From NCBI RefSeq assembly GCF_900116065.1, contig NZ_FOZV01000010.1, positions 33,029 to 97,028 on the forward strand: a DNA stretch of 64,000 bases, written 5' to 3'. The notes beneath the pieces are model-generated. The model searched no databases and was not told the origin of the DNA. It saw only the letters and a program-made list of their open reading frames with translations. Numbering within the stretch: position 1 is the stretch's first letter; the number at the start of each line of letters is the position of its first letter. Positions 19,781-28,300 of the stretch are shown one piece after another. The DNA is from Brevundimonas viscosa. GTDB taxonomy: Bacteria; Pseudomonadota; Alphaproteobacteria; Caulobacterales; Caulobacteraceae. The translations under genes and the position numbers were made by a program.

Positions 19781-20485
19781 ATGCGGAAGATCTTCCCCGA
19801 CGCCCGGTCGGCGCTGGAGGGCCTGACCTTCGACGGCATGACCGTCATGTCCGGCGGCTTCGGCCTGTGCGGCATCCCCGAACATCTGATCGCCGCCCTG
19901 CGCGACAGCGGCGTCAAGGGTCTGACCGTCATCTCCAACAACGCCGGCGTCGACGGTTTCGGCCTCGGCCAGCTGCTCGGCACCCGCCAGATCGCCAAGA
20001 TGATCTCGTCCTACGTCGGCGAGAACAAGGAGTTCGAGCGCCAGTACCTCGCCGGCGAGCTCGAGCTCGAGTTCAACCCGCAGGGCACGCTCGCCGAACG
20101 CATCCGCGCCGGCGGCGCCGGCATCCCGGCCTTCTTCACCGCCACCGGCGTCGGCACGCTCGTCGCCGAGGGCAAGGAGGTGCGCGAGTTCGACGGCCGC
20201 CAGTACATCATGGAGACCGGCCTCGTCGCCGACCTGTCGATCGTCAAGGCGTGGAAGGCCGACGAGCGCGGCAACCTCGTGTTCCGCAAGACGGCCCGCA
20301 ACTTCAATCCGATGATGGCCACCGCCGGCAAGGTCTGCGTGGCCGAGGTCGAGGAGATCGTCCCCACCGGCTCGCTCGATCCCGACCACATCCACACCCC
20401 GGGCATCTACGTCGACCGCATCGTCAAGACCGTGCCCGAAAAGCGCATTGAACAGCGCACCGTCCGCACCCGGGAGACCGCGTAA
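19781..20485 (+). CDS. scoA: 3-oxoacid CoA-transferase subunit A
   Basis: 234 residues from the ATG at 19781 ([15 protein letters not shown], the normal N-terminus of the family; longer in-frame forms from 19661 have low-quality sequence). The enzyme moves CoA from succinyl-CoA to a 3-oxoacid such as acetoacetate. Family motifs seen: [73 protein letters not shown] and [11 protein letters not shown]. Its TAA overlaps the ATG of subunit B by one base. It could also belong to a pcaI/pcaJ-type 3-oxoadipate enzyme; the absence of aromatic degradation genes nearby favours SCOT. Confidence 0.92.
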   Translation: MRKIFPDARSALEGLTFDGMTVMSGGFGLCGIPEHLIAALRDSGVKGLTVISNNAGVDGFGLGQLLGTRQIAKMISSYVGENKEFERQYLAGELELEFNPQGTLAERIRAGGAGIPAFFTATGVGTLVAEGKEVREFDGRQYIMETGLVADLSIVKAWKADERGNLVFRKTARNFNPMMATAGKVCVAEVEEIVPTGSLDPDHIHTPGIYVDRIVKTVPEKRIEQRTVRTRETA

Positions 20486-21135
20486 TGGCCAGAACCCGCG
20501 AACAGCTCGCCGAACGCGCCGCGAAGGAGCTGCAGGACGGCTTCTATGTGAACCTCGGCATCGGCATCCCGACCCTGGTGGCCAACTACATTCCGGAAGG
20601 CATGGAGGTCACCCTGCAGTCGGAGAACGGCATGCTCGGCATGGGGCCCTTCCCCTATGAGGACCAGGTCGATCCCGACCTGATCAACGCCGGCAAGCAG
20701 ACCATCACAGAGATCCCCGAGACCAGCTACTTCAGCTCCTCGGACAGCTTCGCCATGATCCGCGGCGGCCACATCAACCTGTCTATCCTCGGGGCCATGG
20801 AAGTGGCCGAGAACGGCGACATCGCCAACTGGATGATCCCGGGCAAGCTGGTGAAGGGCATGGGCGGGGCGATGGACCTCGTCGCCGGCGTCAAGCGCGT
20901 GGTCGTGGTCATGGACCACGCCAACAAGCACGGCCAGTCCAAGGTGCTGAAATCGTGCACCCTTCCCCTGACCGGAACCGGGGTGGTCAGCCGCATCATC
21001 ACCGACCTGTGCGTCTTCGACGTCAAGCCGGATGGCGCCGGCCTTGAGCTGGTCGAACTGGCCGACGGCGTGACCCTCGACGAGGTCGCCGCGAAGACCG
21101 AGGCCAGCTACACGGTCAAGCCCGGCGTCGGCTGA
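20485..21135 (+). CDS. scoB: 3-oxoacid CoA-transferase subunit B
   Basis: 216 residues. Motifs: DGFYVNLGIGIPTLVANYIP, QSENGMLGMGPFP in which Glu is the catalytic residue that forms the CoA thioester, SFAMIRGGHINLSILGAMEV, WMIPGKLVKGMGGAMDLVAG and HGQSKVLKSCTLPLTG. Together with subunit A it makes the active enzyme for ketone body or PHB-derived acetoacetate use. Overlaps subunit A by one base (TAATG). Convergent with the flavoprotein gene that ends at 21138. Confidence 0.94.
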   Translation: MARTREQLAERAAKELQDGFYVNLGIGIPTLVANYIPEGMEVTLQSENGMLGMGPFPYEDQVDPDLINAGKQTITEIPETSYFSSSDSFAMIRGGHINLSILGAMEVAENGDIANWMIPGKLVKGMGGAMDLVAGVKRVVVVMDHANKHGQSKVLKSCTLPLTGTGVVSRIITDLCVFDVKPDGAGLELVELADGVTLDEVAAKTEASYTVKPGVG

Positions 21136-21137
21136 CC

Positions 21138-22316
21138 TCAGACGGCCGCGAACAGCGGGGCGAGCGCCGCCAGCGCCCGCTCCGCGTCGGCCCGGTCCGG
21201 GGTCTCGTCCTCGACGCCGTAGCCGACCATCTGGCTGGAGCCGTTGGCCTGGATGACGATCCCGTCGGCCCGTGGGACCATGCTGATCGACCGGTACCAG
21301 AGGGCGTAGGTCACCTCCGGCTGCGGCGTCAGCCAGGCGATCTGCCCCCGCACCGGCACGACGCTCTCGTCCCCGAACAGCGCCCGCGCCCCGTAGCCCG
21401 TGCAGTTGACCACCACCGGCTGGGGCAGCTCCACCAGCTCCGATGGATGGTGGAACGTCCGCTCCACGATCCGCCCGCCCTCCATCAGGAAGGCCTCGGT
21501 CAGCTGCCGGGCGTACTCCGCCACGTTGAACGTCATCTGCGGGAACACCCGTGCGGACTCCACCGGAAACGGATGCTCCTCCGGCCGCAACGCGCGCGAC
21601 GAGGGCGTCAGCCCCTGGAGACGGGGCTCGTAGCGGACGAAGTCGACCCGCCCGGGCGTCGGCTCCGGCCCCACCGACGCATTCCCGCCCCGCGGCCCGC
21701 GCAGGCTGTACTGGTCGATGAATTTCACCGGCTCGCCGTCCAGCCCGACGAAGGCGTGGTGTTCGGCCCACGACCGCCGCGCCATGGCCTCCCACCGGGC
21801 TGAAAAATCCGCCGAAACCGCGCTCTCCGCCGCAATCCGCGAGTCCGGCGACCACACGCCGGTCGCCCGCGCCGAGCGCGTGTGCGGCGTCCGCTCGGCG
21901 GCGTAGATGGTCGTCCGCGCCCCGGACCGCAGGATCTGCAGCGCGGCGGTGAGCCCCAGCGCGCCGCAGCCGATGACGGCGACCTCAGGCTGCCCGCCCT
22001 CCAGCGCCAGGTCGCGCGCCGCTGCGGCCGACCCCCACGACAGAGACCAGCCCGAGCCGCCGTGGCCGTAGTTGTGCACCACCCTCTTGTCGCCGATCGC
22101 CTCCGCCTCGATACGCGGCCCCGCCGCGCGGAACGGCCGCGTGCACACGGTGATGCGGCTCAGCCGCCCCGGATCGGTCAGCAGCGGCGCGAGCGGGGGC
22201 CGCTGAAAGTCGGGGCGCGAAGGCCGGACCAGCACGGCTGGCGAGGCGGCGCAACCCGCAAGTCCCGCCGCGCCCAGCCCGCCCAGTACCATCCGACGAT
22301 GCAGTTGTGCGTTCAC
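21138..22316 (-). CDS. D-amino-acid oxidase-like FAD flavoprotein, circularly permuted, Tat lipoprotein
   Basis: 392 residues. Twin-arginine signal with lipobox: HRRMVLGGLGAAGLAGC (Cys22). The order of motifs is reversed relative to normal D-amino acid oxidases. TRPFRAAGPRIEAEAIG then VVHNYGHGGSGWSLSWG (residues 59-95), which is the C-terminal FAD-binding end of ordinary enzymes (compare GxRPxRxGPRxExE and HNYGHGGxG in yeast and animal DAAO), comes first; the Rossmann motif VAVIGCGALGLTAALQIL (112-129), normally at the N-terminus, follows. VVNCTGYGARAL and VPVRGQIAWL, then GIVIQANGSSQMVGY, complete the fold and the protein ends where the normal sequence would continue into the block now at the N-terminus. 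It probably oxidises an amine in the periplasm; substrate unknown. It is a single-gene unit. Confidence 0.85.
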   Translation of the reverse strand: MNAQLHRRMVLGGLGAAGLAGCAASPAVLVRPSRPDFQRPPLAPLLTDPGRLSRITVCTRPFRAAGPRIEAEAIGDKRVVHNYGHGGSGWSLSWGSAAAARDLALEGGQPEVAVIGCGALGLTAALQILRSGARTTIYAAERTPHTRSARATGVWSPDSRIAAESAVSADFSARWEAMARRSWAEHHAFVGLDGEPVKFIDQYSLRGPRGGNASVGPEPTPGRVDFVRYEPRLQGLTPSSRALRPEEHPFPVESARVFPQMTFNVAEYARQLTEAFLMEGGRIVERTFHHPSELVELPQPVVVNCTGYGARALFGDESVVPVRGQIAWLTPQPEVTYALWYRSISMVPRADGIVIQANGSSQMVGYGVEDETPDRADAERALAALAPLFAAV

Positions 22317-22461
22317 GGCGGATCACCCTCCCCTTCCGACCCGGCCATCCTCTGCGATCCCGCGTGGCAAGGCGAGCCCCGACCGCAACCGTTGCCGTCG
22401 CGGCCAAGTCGTAGTCATACTCGGCGCTCCGGCCGCAGAGCCGGGGGTGGGAGTTCACCTC

Positions 22462-23304
22462 ATGGCCGACGGGGCCTATCGCTGGCAGGGTCATGCGCCT
22501 GAACCGGACGCCACGCGCGTCGAGGCCATCGACGCCGCCTTCGACGAGGCGCAGGTCGGGGCCTTCGCCGAGCCCGCCCGTGCCGCCGCCGTCGATCGCC
22601 TTGAGCGGGCGTTGGCCGCCGTGCGGACCGGCGACCTGACCGAGGCCGCGGCCCAGCTGACCCACGCCCGCCAGACCCTCGACGCCCTGCGTCCCGAGGC
22701 GCTGGAGCCCCGCCGCGGCCTCGCCGGCCTGTTCGACAGCCGCGGCCGACGCCTCAAGGGGTTCCGGGAGGGCTTCCGCCGCGGCGCCGCCACCATCTCT
22801 GAGGTCGCCGCCGACCTGGTTGGCCGGATTGAAACCGCGGCGCGCCGCTCCGGCGTGCTGGACGGCGCCTGGTCAGAACTCCGTGACGCTGTCGCCGAAC
22901 TCGACGCCCACCTCCTCGTCGCCGCCCGCCGCCTGTCCGGTCAGCCTGCTGTCGAGGACGCCCCGCACCCGTTGGCGACCCGGCGCGCCGCTCTCGACGC
23001 CTGCCGTTCCGCGGCCCTCGCCGCCCTGCCCCTTCTCCGCACGGCCCAGAACGCCGACGCCCGCGTGACCGAACGGCTCAAGGCCTGCGCCGAGGGCGTC
23101 GCCGCCTGGCGCGAGGACTGGAGGGACGCCCTCGGGCTCGCCGGCCGCCGGCCGAGGAAGGTGCGCCCGGACCGCGAACGCCTGCTGCGCCTGCGGGACG
23201 ACCTGTTGACGCGGATCGATCTGGCGCTGGCCGAACTGGGCGCCGCGCGTGAGAGGCGAAACGGAGTCGAGCGCCAGCTGGCGGCGCTGCGGAACAGCCT
23301 CTAG
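22462..23304 (+). CDS. Alpha-helical protein of unknown function
   Basis: 280 residues from the ATG at 22462 (a GTG at 22447 would add five). Almost wholly helical and Ala/Arg/Leu-rich with heptad-like spacing; no signal peptide or membrane segment. The stretch GLAGLFDSRGRRLKGFREGFRRGAAT around residue 90-115 faintly recalls the start of TelA-like toxic-anion resistance proteins, but I do not consider this secure. It is divergent from the flavoprotein gene and overlaps the end of the PqiC-like gene by 4 bases. Function unknown. Confidence 0.7.
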   Translation: MADGAYRWQGHAPEPDATRVEAIDAAFDEAQVGAFAEPARAAAVDRLERALAAVRTGDLTEAAAQLTHARQTLDALRPEALEPRRGLAGLFDSRGRRLKGFREGFRRGAATISEVAADLVGRIETAARRSGVLDGAWSELRDAVAELDAHLLVAARRLSGQPAVEDAPHPLATRRAALDACRSAALAALPLLRTAQNADARVTERLKACAEGVAAWREDWRDALGLAGRRPRKVRPDRERLLRLRDDLLTRIDLALAELGAARERRNGVERQLAALRNSL

Positions 23305-23918
23305 CGCGCGTTCTGGTCCGTCCAGGCCACGATCTGGCTGTTCAGATCCCGGGTCGCGGCGTCGAACGCCGCGACGATGGCGCTGACGCGGTTGGCCGTC
23401 GCCGGCTGCTCCACGGCGAAGATGCGCTCCGCCGCCACCGTCCGCTCCTGGGCGTTCAGCAGCCGCACCCGGGCGACGATCGTCACCGTCGGGATCGCCC
23501 CCGGCGCAGGATAGCGCGCCTCGAAGGTGCGCACGTCGACGTCCAGGGTCTGCCCGGCACGCGTCAGTTCGCGCGGTCCGATCAGCCGCACCCGCCGCGA
23601 CTCGGCGGCGAAGGCGTCCTCCAGCGCGTCGCTGAACAGCACGTCGGCCGAGGCGACCCAGCGCGCGCCGGCGATGTAGGCCGCATCGGTGCCGGTCACG
23701 CCGAGGATGCGGTCGTCGCGGGCCGCCTGCACGAACTCCGGCCGGCGCATGGCCACCGGCACCTGGCCCGCGGGCGCGCCCGACGCCCCGATCTCCGCGT
23801 CCGGCGCAGCCCCGAAGCGATAGAGGCTGACCGGCTCGGGGCTCGACAGCAGGGCGCAGCCGCCGACAGCGGCGACGGCAGCCGCGGCGACGGCGGTTCT
23901 GGTCAGGATGCGGATCAA
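23301..23918 (-). CDS. PqiC-like (DUF330) outer-membrane-type lipoprotein of the MCE transporter
   Basis: 205 residues from a TTG start that overlaps the MlaD-like stop (TTGA). Lipoprotein signal with lipobox VGGC (Cys21). The rest matches ABC-type transport auxiliary lipoproteins: VSLYRFG, VAMRRPEFVQAARDDRILGV, ARWVASADVLFSDALEDAF, LDVDVRTFEARY, and VAAFDAATRDLNSQIVAW. In PqiABC-like systems it binds periplasmic MCE proteins and spans to the outer membrane. It ends a four-gene unit, immediately after the MCE-domain gene. Confidence 0.85.
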   Translation of the reverse strand: MIRILTRTAVAAAAVAAVGGCALLSSPEPVSLYRFGAAPDAEIGASGAPAGQVPVAMRRPEFVQAARDDRILGVTGTDAAYIAGARWVASADVLFSDALEDAFAAESRRVRLIGPRELTRAGQTLDVDVRTFEARYPAPGAIPTVTIVARVRLLNAQERTVAAERIFAVEQPATANRVSAIVAAFDAATRDLNSQIVAWTDQNAR

Positions 23919-24853
23919 GGCTCGACCTCCATTTCGACCGACGGCGGACGCTGGATGAATTCGCGCGGGCTCTCGCGCACGTCGTCGATCAGCGACTGCA
24001 GCGAACGTGTCGCCTCCTCCAGTTGCTGGATCGTCTGCTGCAGCTGCGGCAGGCCGGTGCTGGCGAACTCGCCGATGGGCTGCTCGAGATTGGTCGCCGA
24101 GCGATTGATCGAAGCGATCGCCGAACGGGCGTCGGAGGCGGCGGCGTTGATCTCGGCGATCGCCTCCTGGCCGTCGGTCTCGACGATCCGTCGGGTGCTG
24201 ATCGCCAGTTGCTCGTACTCGGCCACGGCCGAATTGGCGCGGGTCAGGGTCTGCTCCAGCTGCTGCAGCATGCCCTTGCGGGCCTCCAGCTCGGTGGTCA
24301 GGCTTTCGATATTCTTCAGGCTGGTCGAGAACGAACGCACATTGTCGTCCGAGAGCACGCGATTGATGCGGTTCAACGCGTCGACGGTCTGCGCCAGCAC
24401 CGTGCCAGAACCCGACAGCAGCTCCGAGATCGGCGACGGCTGGCTCTGGATCACCGGCACGACGTTGTCCGGGTACTGGGTCTTGAGAATGGCGCTGTTC
24501 GGGTTGCCGGCGGTGATCTGGATGTAGTTCAGCCCGGTGATTCCCTGCGGCTCCAGCTGCGCCCGCGACGTGACGCGCACCGGCGTCGTCGCATCAACCC
24601 GGATGCGCGCGATCACCTGGTCGCCCTTGTTCGGGTCAAGGTTGAGGTCGGTGACCTCGCCGACGCGAATACCGTTGAAGTGCACCTCGCCGCCCTCCGA
24701 CAGCCCCCGGACCGGCCCGTAGAAGACGATGTCATACTGGTCGAACTCCTCGTTGAACGACAGCCGGGCCAGCCACATGGCGAACACCAGCAGCGCCGCC
24801 ATCAGGGCGATGGTGGCGATGCCGACGGCGGCGTAATGGGCGTCTCTTTCCAT
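23915..24853 (-). CDS. MlaD family MCE-domain lipid transport protein
   Basis: 312 residues. One N-terminal membrane helix (AAVGIATIALMAALLVFAMWLA), an MCE domain (about residues 38-115: YDIVFYGPVRGLSEGGEVHFNG, IRVGEVTDL, GITGLNYIQITAG) and a long helical C-terminus rich in Q, L and E (about 150-300) that would form a coiled tube like other long MCE proteins. It is the periplasmic lipid-binding ring of an ABC transporter for phospholipids or similar lipids. Starts 15 bases after the ATPase stop and overlaps the lipoprotein start. Confidence 0.92.
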   Translation of the reverse strand: MERDAHYAAVGIATIALMAALLVFAMWLARLSFNEEFDQYDIVFYGPVRGLSEGGEVHFNGIRVGEVTDLNLDPNKGDQVIARIRVDATTPVRVTSRAQLEPQGITGLNYIQITAGNPNSAILKTQYPDNVVPVIQSQPSPISELLSGSGTVLAQTVDALNRINRVLSDDNVRSFSTSLKNIESLTTELEARKGMLQQLEQTLTRANSAVAEYEQLAISTRRIVETDGQEAIAEINAAASDARSAIASINRSATNLEQPIGEFASTGLPQLQQTIQQLEEATRSLQSLIDDVRESPREFIQRPPSVEMEVEP

Positions 24854-24868
24854 CTCGTTCCGCTCTCC

Positions 24869-25633
24869 TCAGGCGGCCTTGCGGACGGCGCGTCCGCGCG
24901 GTCCCAGGAAATACTCCCTGATCCAGGGATGATCGGACTGCTCCAGCTCCTGCACCGTCGCCTTGGCCACGATGCGCTTGTCCGCCACCACCGCCACCTT
25001 GTCGGTGATCGCGTACAGCGTGTCGAGGTCATGGGTGATCATGAACACGGTCAGCCCCAGATCGTCCGACAGCTGACGGATCAGGTCGTCGAAGGCGCCG
25101 GCGCCGATCGGGTCCAGCCCGGCCGTCGGCTCGTCGAGGAACAGCAGTTCCGGGTCGAGCGCCAACGCCCGCGCCAGGCCCACCCGCTTGCGCATGCCGC
25201 CCGAAAGCTCCGCCGGCTTCAGATGGTGCGACTCCGGCTTCAACCCGACCATGGCGATCTTCATCTCGGCCAGCTCGCGGATGACGTCCTTGGGCAACCG
25301 CGTATGCTCGACCAGGGGCGAGGCGACATTGTCGATGACGCTCAGCGAGGAGAACAGCGCCCCCTGCTGAAACAGGATGCCGGTGCGCCGCTCGATGTCC
25401 GCCGCCTGGGCCTTGGTCAGCTCGGCGCGGTCATGACCAAACAGCTTCACCGTTCCGCCCTCGGGCTCCTTCAATCCGATGATCGAGTTCAGCAGCACGG
25501 TCTTGCCGGACCCCGAGCCGCCGACCACGCCCAGCACCTCGCCACGCTCGACCGTCAAGTCGAGATCGTCGTGGATCACCCGCTCCCCGAACTGGCTGCG
25601 CAGGCCAGAAACCTCGACCACCGCGTCGCTCAT
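24869..25633 (-). CDS. MlaF-like ABC transporter ATPase
   Basis: 254 residues from the ATG at 25633, which overlaps the permease stop (ATGA). Walker A GGSGSGKTVLLNS, Q-loop FQQGALFSSLSV, signature LSGGMRKRVGLARALA, Walker B LLFLDEPTAGLDPIG and the switch His MITHD are all intact. The MlaF group is marked by GALFSSLSVIDN and the P(E/T)AGLDP type sequence. It powers lipid movement with the MlaE-type permease and MCE protein. An in-frame extension back to 26290 overlaps the permease and is not real. Confidence 0.95.
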   Translation of the reverse strand: MSDAVVEVSGLRSQFGERVIHDDLDLTVERGEVLGVVGGSGSGKTVLLNSIIGLKEPEGGTVKLFGHDRAELTKAQAADIERRTGILFQQGALFSSLSVIDNVASPLVEHTRLPKDVIRELAEMKIAMVGLKPESHHLKPAELSGGMRKRVGLARALALDPELLFLDEPTAGLDPIGAGAFDDLIRQLSDDLGLTVFMITHDLDTLYAITDKVAVVADKRIVAKATVQELEQSDHPWIREYFLGPRGRAVRKAA

Positions 25634-26745
25634 ATGCCGAGCTCCAGGAAAGTCATGGCGAACAGGGCGTCCAGCAGGATGATGGCGAAGATCGCCTGCA
25701 CCACCGCCGCGGTGACCCGCCGGCCCAGACTGTCGACGTCTCCGGCCACCGCCATGCCCTGGCGACAGCCGATGCCGGCCACGACGATAGCGAACACCGG
25801 CGCCTTGGACAGGCCGACGAACAGGTGGTTGCCGACGTCCGGTATGTCGACCATGCGCTGGATGAAGAAGGCGGGGCCAAGCGACAGCTGCGTCCAGGCG
25901 ACCAGCAGACCGCCCAGCAGGCCGGTGACCATGGCCACGAAGGTCAGCAGCGGCAGCATGACCAGCAGCGCCGCCAGTCGCGGGATGACCAGGGCCTGGA
26001 AGGGATCGACGCCCATCACCCGCATGGCGTCGATCTCCTGGTTCATCTTCATCGAGCCGACCTCCGCGGCGAACGATGAGGCGGAACGACCGGCCAGCAG
26101 CACGGCCGTGATCACCACCGCGAACTCGCGCAGCACCGAAATGGCGATCAGTTCGACCGCGAAGACGTCGAATCCGAACTGACTCAACAGGTCGGCGCCG
26201 ATGAAGGCGACGACGGCGCCGATGAAGAAGCTCGTCACCGCCACGATCGGCAGGGCGTCGAGGCCCGCCCGCTCGGTCTGGCTGACCCACGCGGGCCAGC
26301 GGATACGCCCGGGGTGCTTCAGCGCCGAGCCGCTGGCGGCGATCAGACGGCCGAGGAAGGCCAGCGACAGGGTGGTCTCCGCCGCGATGTCCTGAACGCC
26401 GCGGCCGACCTTGGCGAAGCCCCGCACCCAGCCGGGCGCTCGCGGCGGCGGCGGTGCGCTCTCGCGCTCCAGCTTCTCGACCATGGCGTAGATGCGGCCG
26501 GCCTCAGGCCGTTGGGTCCAGGCGCTTTCAGGCAGGACGCAGTTACTCGCCTGCACCAGCGCGAGGGCGCCGGCCGTGTCGAAACGGCCCATCCCGGTCA
26601 GATCGACGGCGGCCACGCAGCGCTGTTCCAGCTGTCGGTCCAGCCGCTGCGAAATGCGGCCCAGCTCGGTCGCGGTCCAGTCTCCGGTCAGACGCAGGGT
26701 CAGATCCGGTCCGCCGTCGTCGATCTCGAATCCCGCTGCGGCCAT
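25630..26745 (-). CDS. MlaE-like ABC permease with fused N-terminal STAS-like domain
   Basis: 371 residues from the ATG at 26745; a longer in-frame ATG at 26844 would add a poorly conserved leader. Residues 1-100 resemble a STAS domain (LTLRLTGDWTATELGRI, CVAAVDLTGMGRFDTAGALALV), the role that a separate MlaB protein has in enterobacteria. Residues 120-371 form the MlaE permease: RAGLDALPIVAVTSFFIGAVV, ELIAISVLREFAVVITAVLLAGR, EVGSMKMNQEIDAMRVMGVDP, RLAALLVMLPLLTFVAMV. The E-I-D-A-M-R sequence is diagnostic for the family. First gene of the four-gene transporter unit; STAS/permease fusions are common in alphaproteobacteria. Confidence 0.92.
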   Translation of the reverse strand: MAAAGFEIDDGGPDLTLRLTGDWTATELGRISQRLDRQLEQRCVAAVDLTGMGRFDTAGALALVQASNCVLPESAWTQRPEAGRIYAMVEKLERESAPPPPRAPGWVRGFAKVGRGVQDIAAETTLSLAFLGRLIAASGSALKHPGRIRWPAWVSQTERAGLDALPIVAVTSFFIGAVVAFIGADLLSQFGFDVFAVELIAISVLREFAVVITAVLLAGRSASSFAAEVGSMKMNQEIDAMRVMGVDPFQALVIPRLAALLVMLPLLTFVAMVTGLLGGLLVAWTQLSLGPAFFIQRMVDIPDVGNHLFVGLSKAPVFAIVVAGIGCRQGMAVAGDVDSLGRRVTAAVVQAIFAIILLDALFAMTFLELGI

Positions 26746-26863
26746 GCCCCTACCTAGATTGCGCCGTTCGCCTTGCCTATGCCGAGCGTACGGCAAAGCT
26801 GCGGCGGGGATGACAACGCAGGCAAATCGTATTCGTTCAGCCACGCTTTCAGGGGCTTGCCGC

Positions 26864-28300
26864 TCAGAGCAGCGACCGCGCCTGCTCCAGATCGGCGACG
26901 AACCGGGCCCGTTCGGCCGCCCTGGCGGCCGGGTCGGGAATGCGCAGGAGATACGAGGGGTGAACCGTCAACAAGGCGGCCGCACCGTCAGATAGCGGAA
27001 TCGGCCGCCCGCGTTCCTTCGTCACCGCCGGCTTGCGCCCCAGCACGCCGAGTCCGGCGGTCGCCCCCATGGCGAGGATGACCTTCGGCTTCACCAGCCG
27101 CCGCTCGGCGTCCAGCCACCAGCGGCAGGCGCTGACCTCCCCTGTGGTGGGCGTGCGGTGCAGTCGCCGCTTGCCGCGCGGCTCATGCTTGAAGTGCTTG
27201 ACCGCATTGGTGACGAAGACCTCGTCGCGATCGATGCCGGCCTCTTCCAGCGCCGCGTCGAGGACCCGGCCGGCCGGTCCGACGAACGGGCGTCCGGCGA
27301 GGTCTTCCTGATCACCCGGCTGTTCGCCGACGATCATCAGCCGCGCCTTCTTCGGGCCCGCCCCGCAGACGCCCTGGGTGGCGTCCCGCCACAGCGGACA
27401 GCGCCGGCAGGCCTGGACGGCGGCGTCGAGCTCCTCCAGCGTCGACGGAACGAAGCCCTCGTCGAAGCTGGCGTCGCGCGCAAGGCGCGACAGCGTCTTC
27501 TCCAGACGCCGGTTCGGTTCAGGGGCGGGGGCGGCGACCATGGCTTCGGTCCGAACCGCCGACTGCGCCACCAGTTCCGGAATCAGCGCCGCCTCGGGCA
27601 GGTTCTTCCAGTAGCGCTTGGGCATTTCCGCCCGCATCGCTCCGGTCTTCAGCCGCGCCGGGTTGAAGGTCGAGGCGTAGTAGGTGCGCCAGAACTCCTC
27701 CATCTCGTCCTCGGCGGGGGCCATGTCGCGCGTCGCCGGCGGCCCGAGCTCCAGCGCCTCCCCATCCCAGTGTGCGCTGCCGTCCGGCGTCAGGATCGAC
27801 CAGCGCATGGTCGCGAAGCGCCGCGCGAAGAAGGGGGCGGTCATCTCCAGCACCCGGTGCGCCGGCTCGAACCAGGCGACCCACGCCTCGCCCCGTTCGT
27901 CCTCGACCTGCCGGAAGCGGACGAATGCTTTCATCTTGTGGCTCGCGCGCGAGACGTTCTTCGCCCGCTCCAGGGCGTCGGCGACGTCGCGGTCCGAGAC
28001 CACCCGCATCAGATCCGGCGCGTCGCGCAGCCGCCACAACAGCCGGTACAGCAGGTCGAAGCGGTCGTCCGAGCGGTGCAGAATCACCGACTGCGCGGTT
28101 TCCACAAAGGCGCGCGGGACCGCGAACGGCTTCCCCTCTCCGGCCGGGGCCTCGGCCGGCGCGTCGAACAGCCCGCCCTGCCCTGCTCCGCCGACCACGA
28201 AACGCGCCTCGGCCGGCGTCACGCCCGCCTCGCGGAAACGCCGCGCCGCCTTGCGCCAGCCGTCGAAGTCGGTCTCGCCCGCGAGCGCCGCGACCGCCAT
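26864..28300 (-). CDS. UdgX-type uracil-DNA glycosylase fused to a DUF4130/TIGR03915-like domain
   Basis: 478 residues. Residues ~1-250 match the DUF4130 (TIGR03915) DNA metabolism family: DLLYRLLWRLRDAPDLM, VSDRDVADALERAKNVSRASHKMKAFVRFR, FEPAHRVLEMTAPFFARRFATMRWSIL. Residues ~280-478 are a uracil-DNA glycosylase of the UdgX group with motif A GEQPGDQEDLAGRPFVGPAG (325-344), CRRCPLW (one of the Fe-S Cys pairs), the diagnostic loop RGKRRLH (375-381) with His381, and motif B TVHPSY (445-450). In characterised UdgX the His of KRRIH attaches covalently to the abasic site left after uracil removal; here the loop is KRRLH, so the same trapping is expected. Starts inside the radical SAM stop (TGATG). 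Confidence 0.9.
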   Translation of the reverse strand: MAVAALAGETDFDGWRKAARRFREAGVTPAEARFVVGGAGQGGLFDAPAEAPAGEGKPFAVPRAFVETAQSVILHRSDDRFDLLYRLLWRLRDAPDLMRVVSDRDVADALERAKNVSRASHKMKAFVRFRQVEDERGEAWVAWFEPAHRVLEMTAPFFARRFATMRWSILTPDGSAHWDGEALELGPPATRDMAPAEDEMEEFWRTYYASTFNPARLKTGAMRAEMPKRYWKNLPEAALIPELVAQSAVRTEAMVAAPAPEPNRRLEKTLSRLARDASFDEGFVPSTLEELDAAVQACRRCPLWRDATQGVCGAGPKKARLMIVGEQPGDQEDLAGRPFVGPAGRVLDAALEEAGIDRDEVFVTNAVKHFKHEPRGKRRLHRTPTTGEVSACRWWLDAERRLVKPKVILAMGATAGLGVLGRKPAVTKERGRPIPLSDGAAALLTVHPSYLLRIPDPAARAAERARFVADLEQARSLL

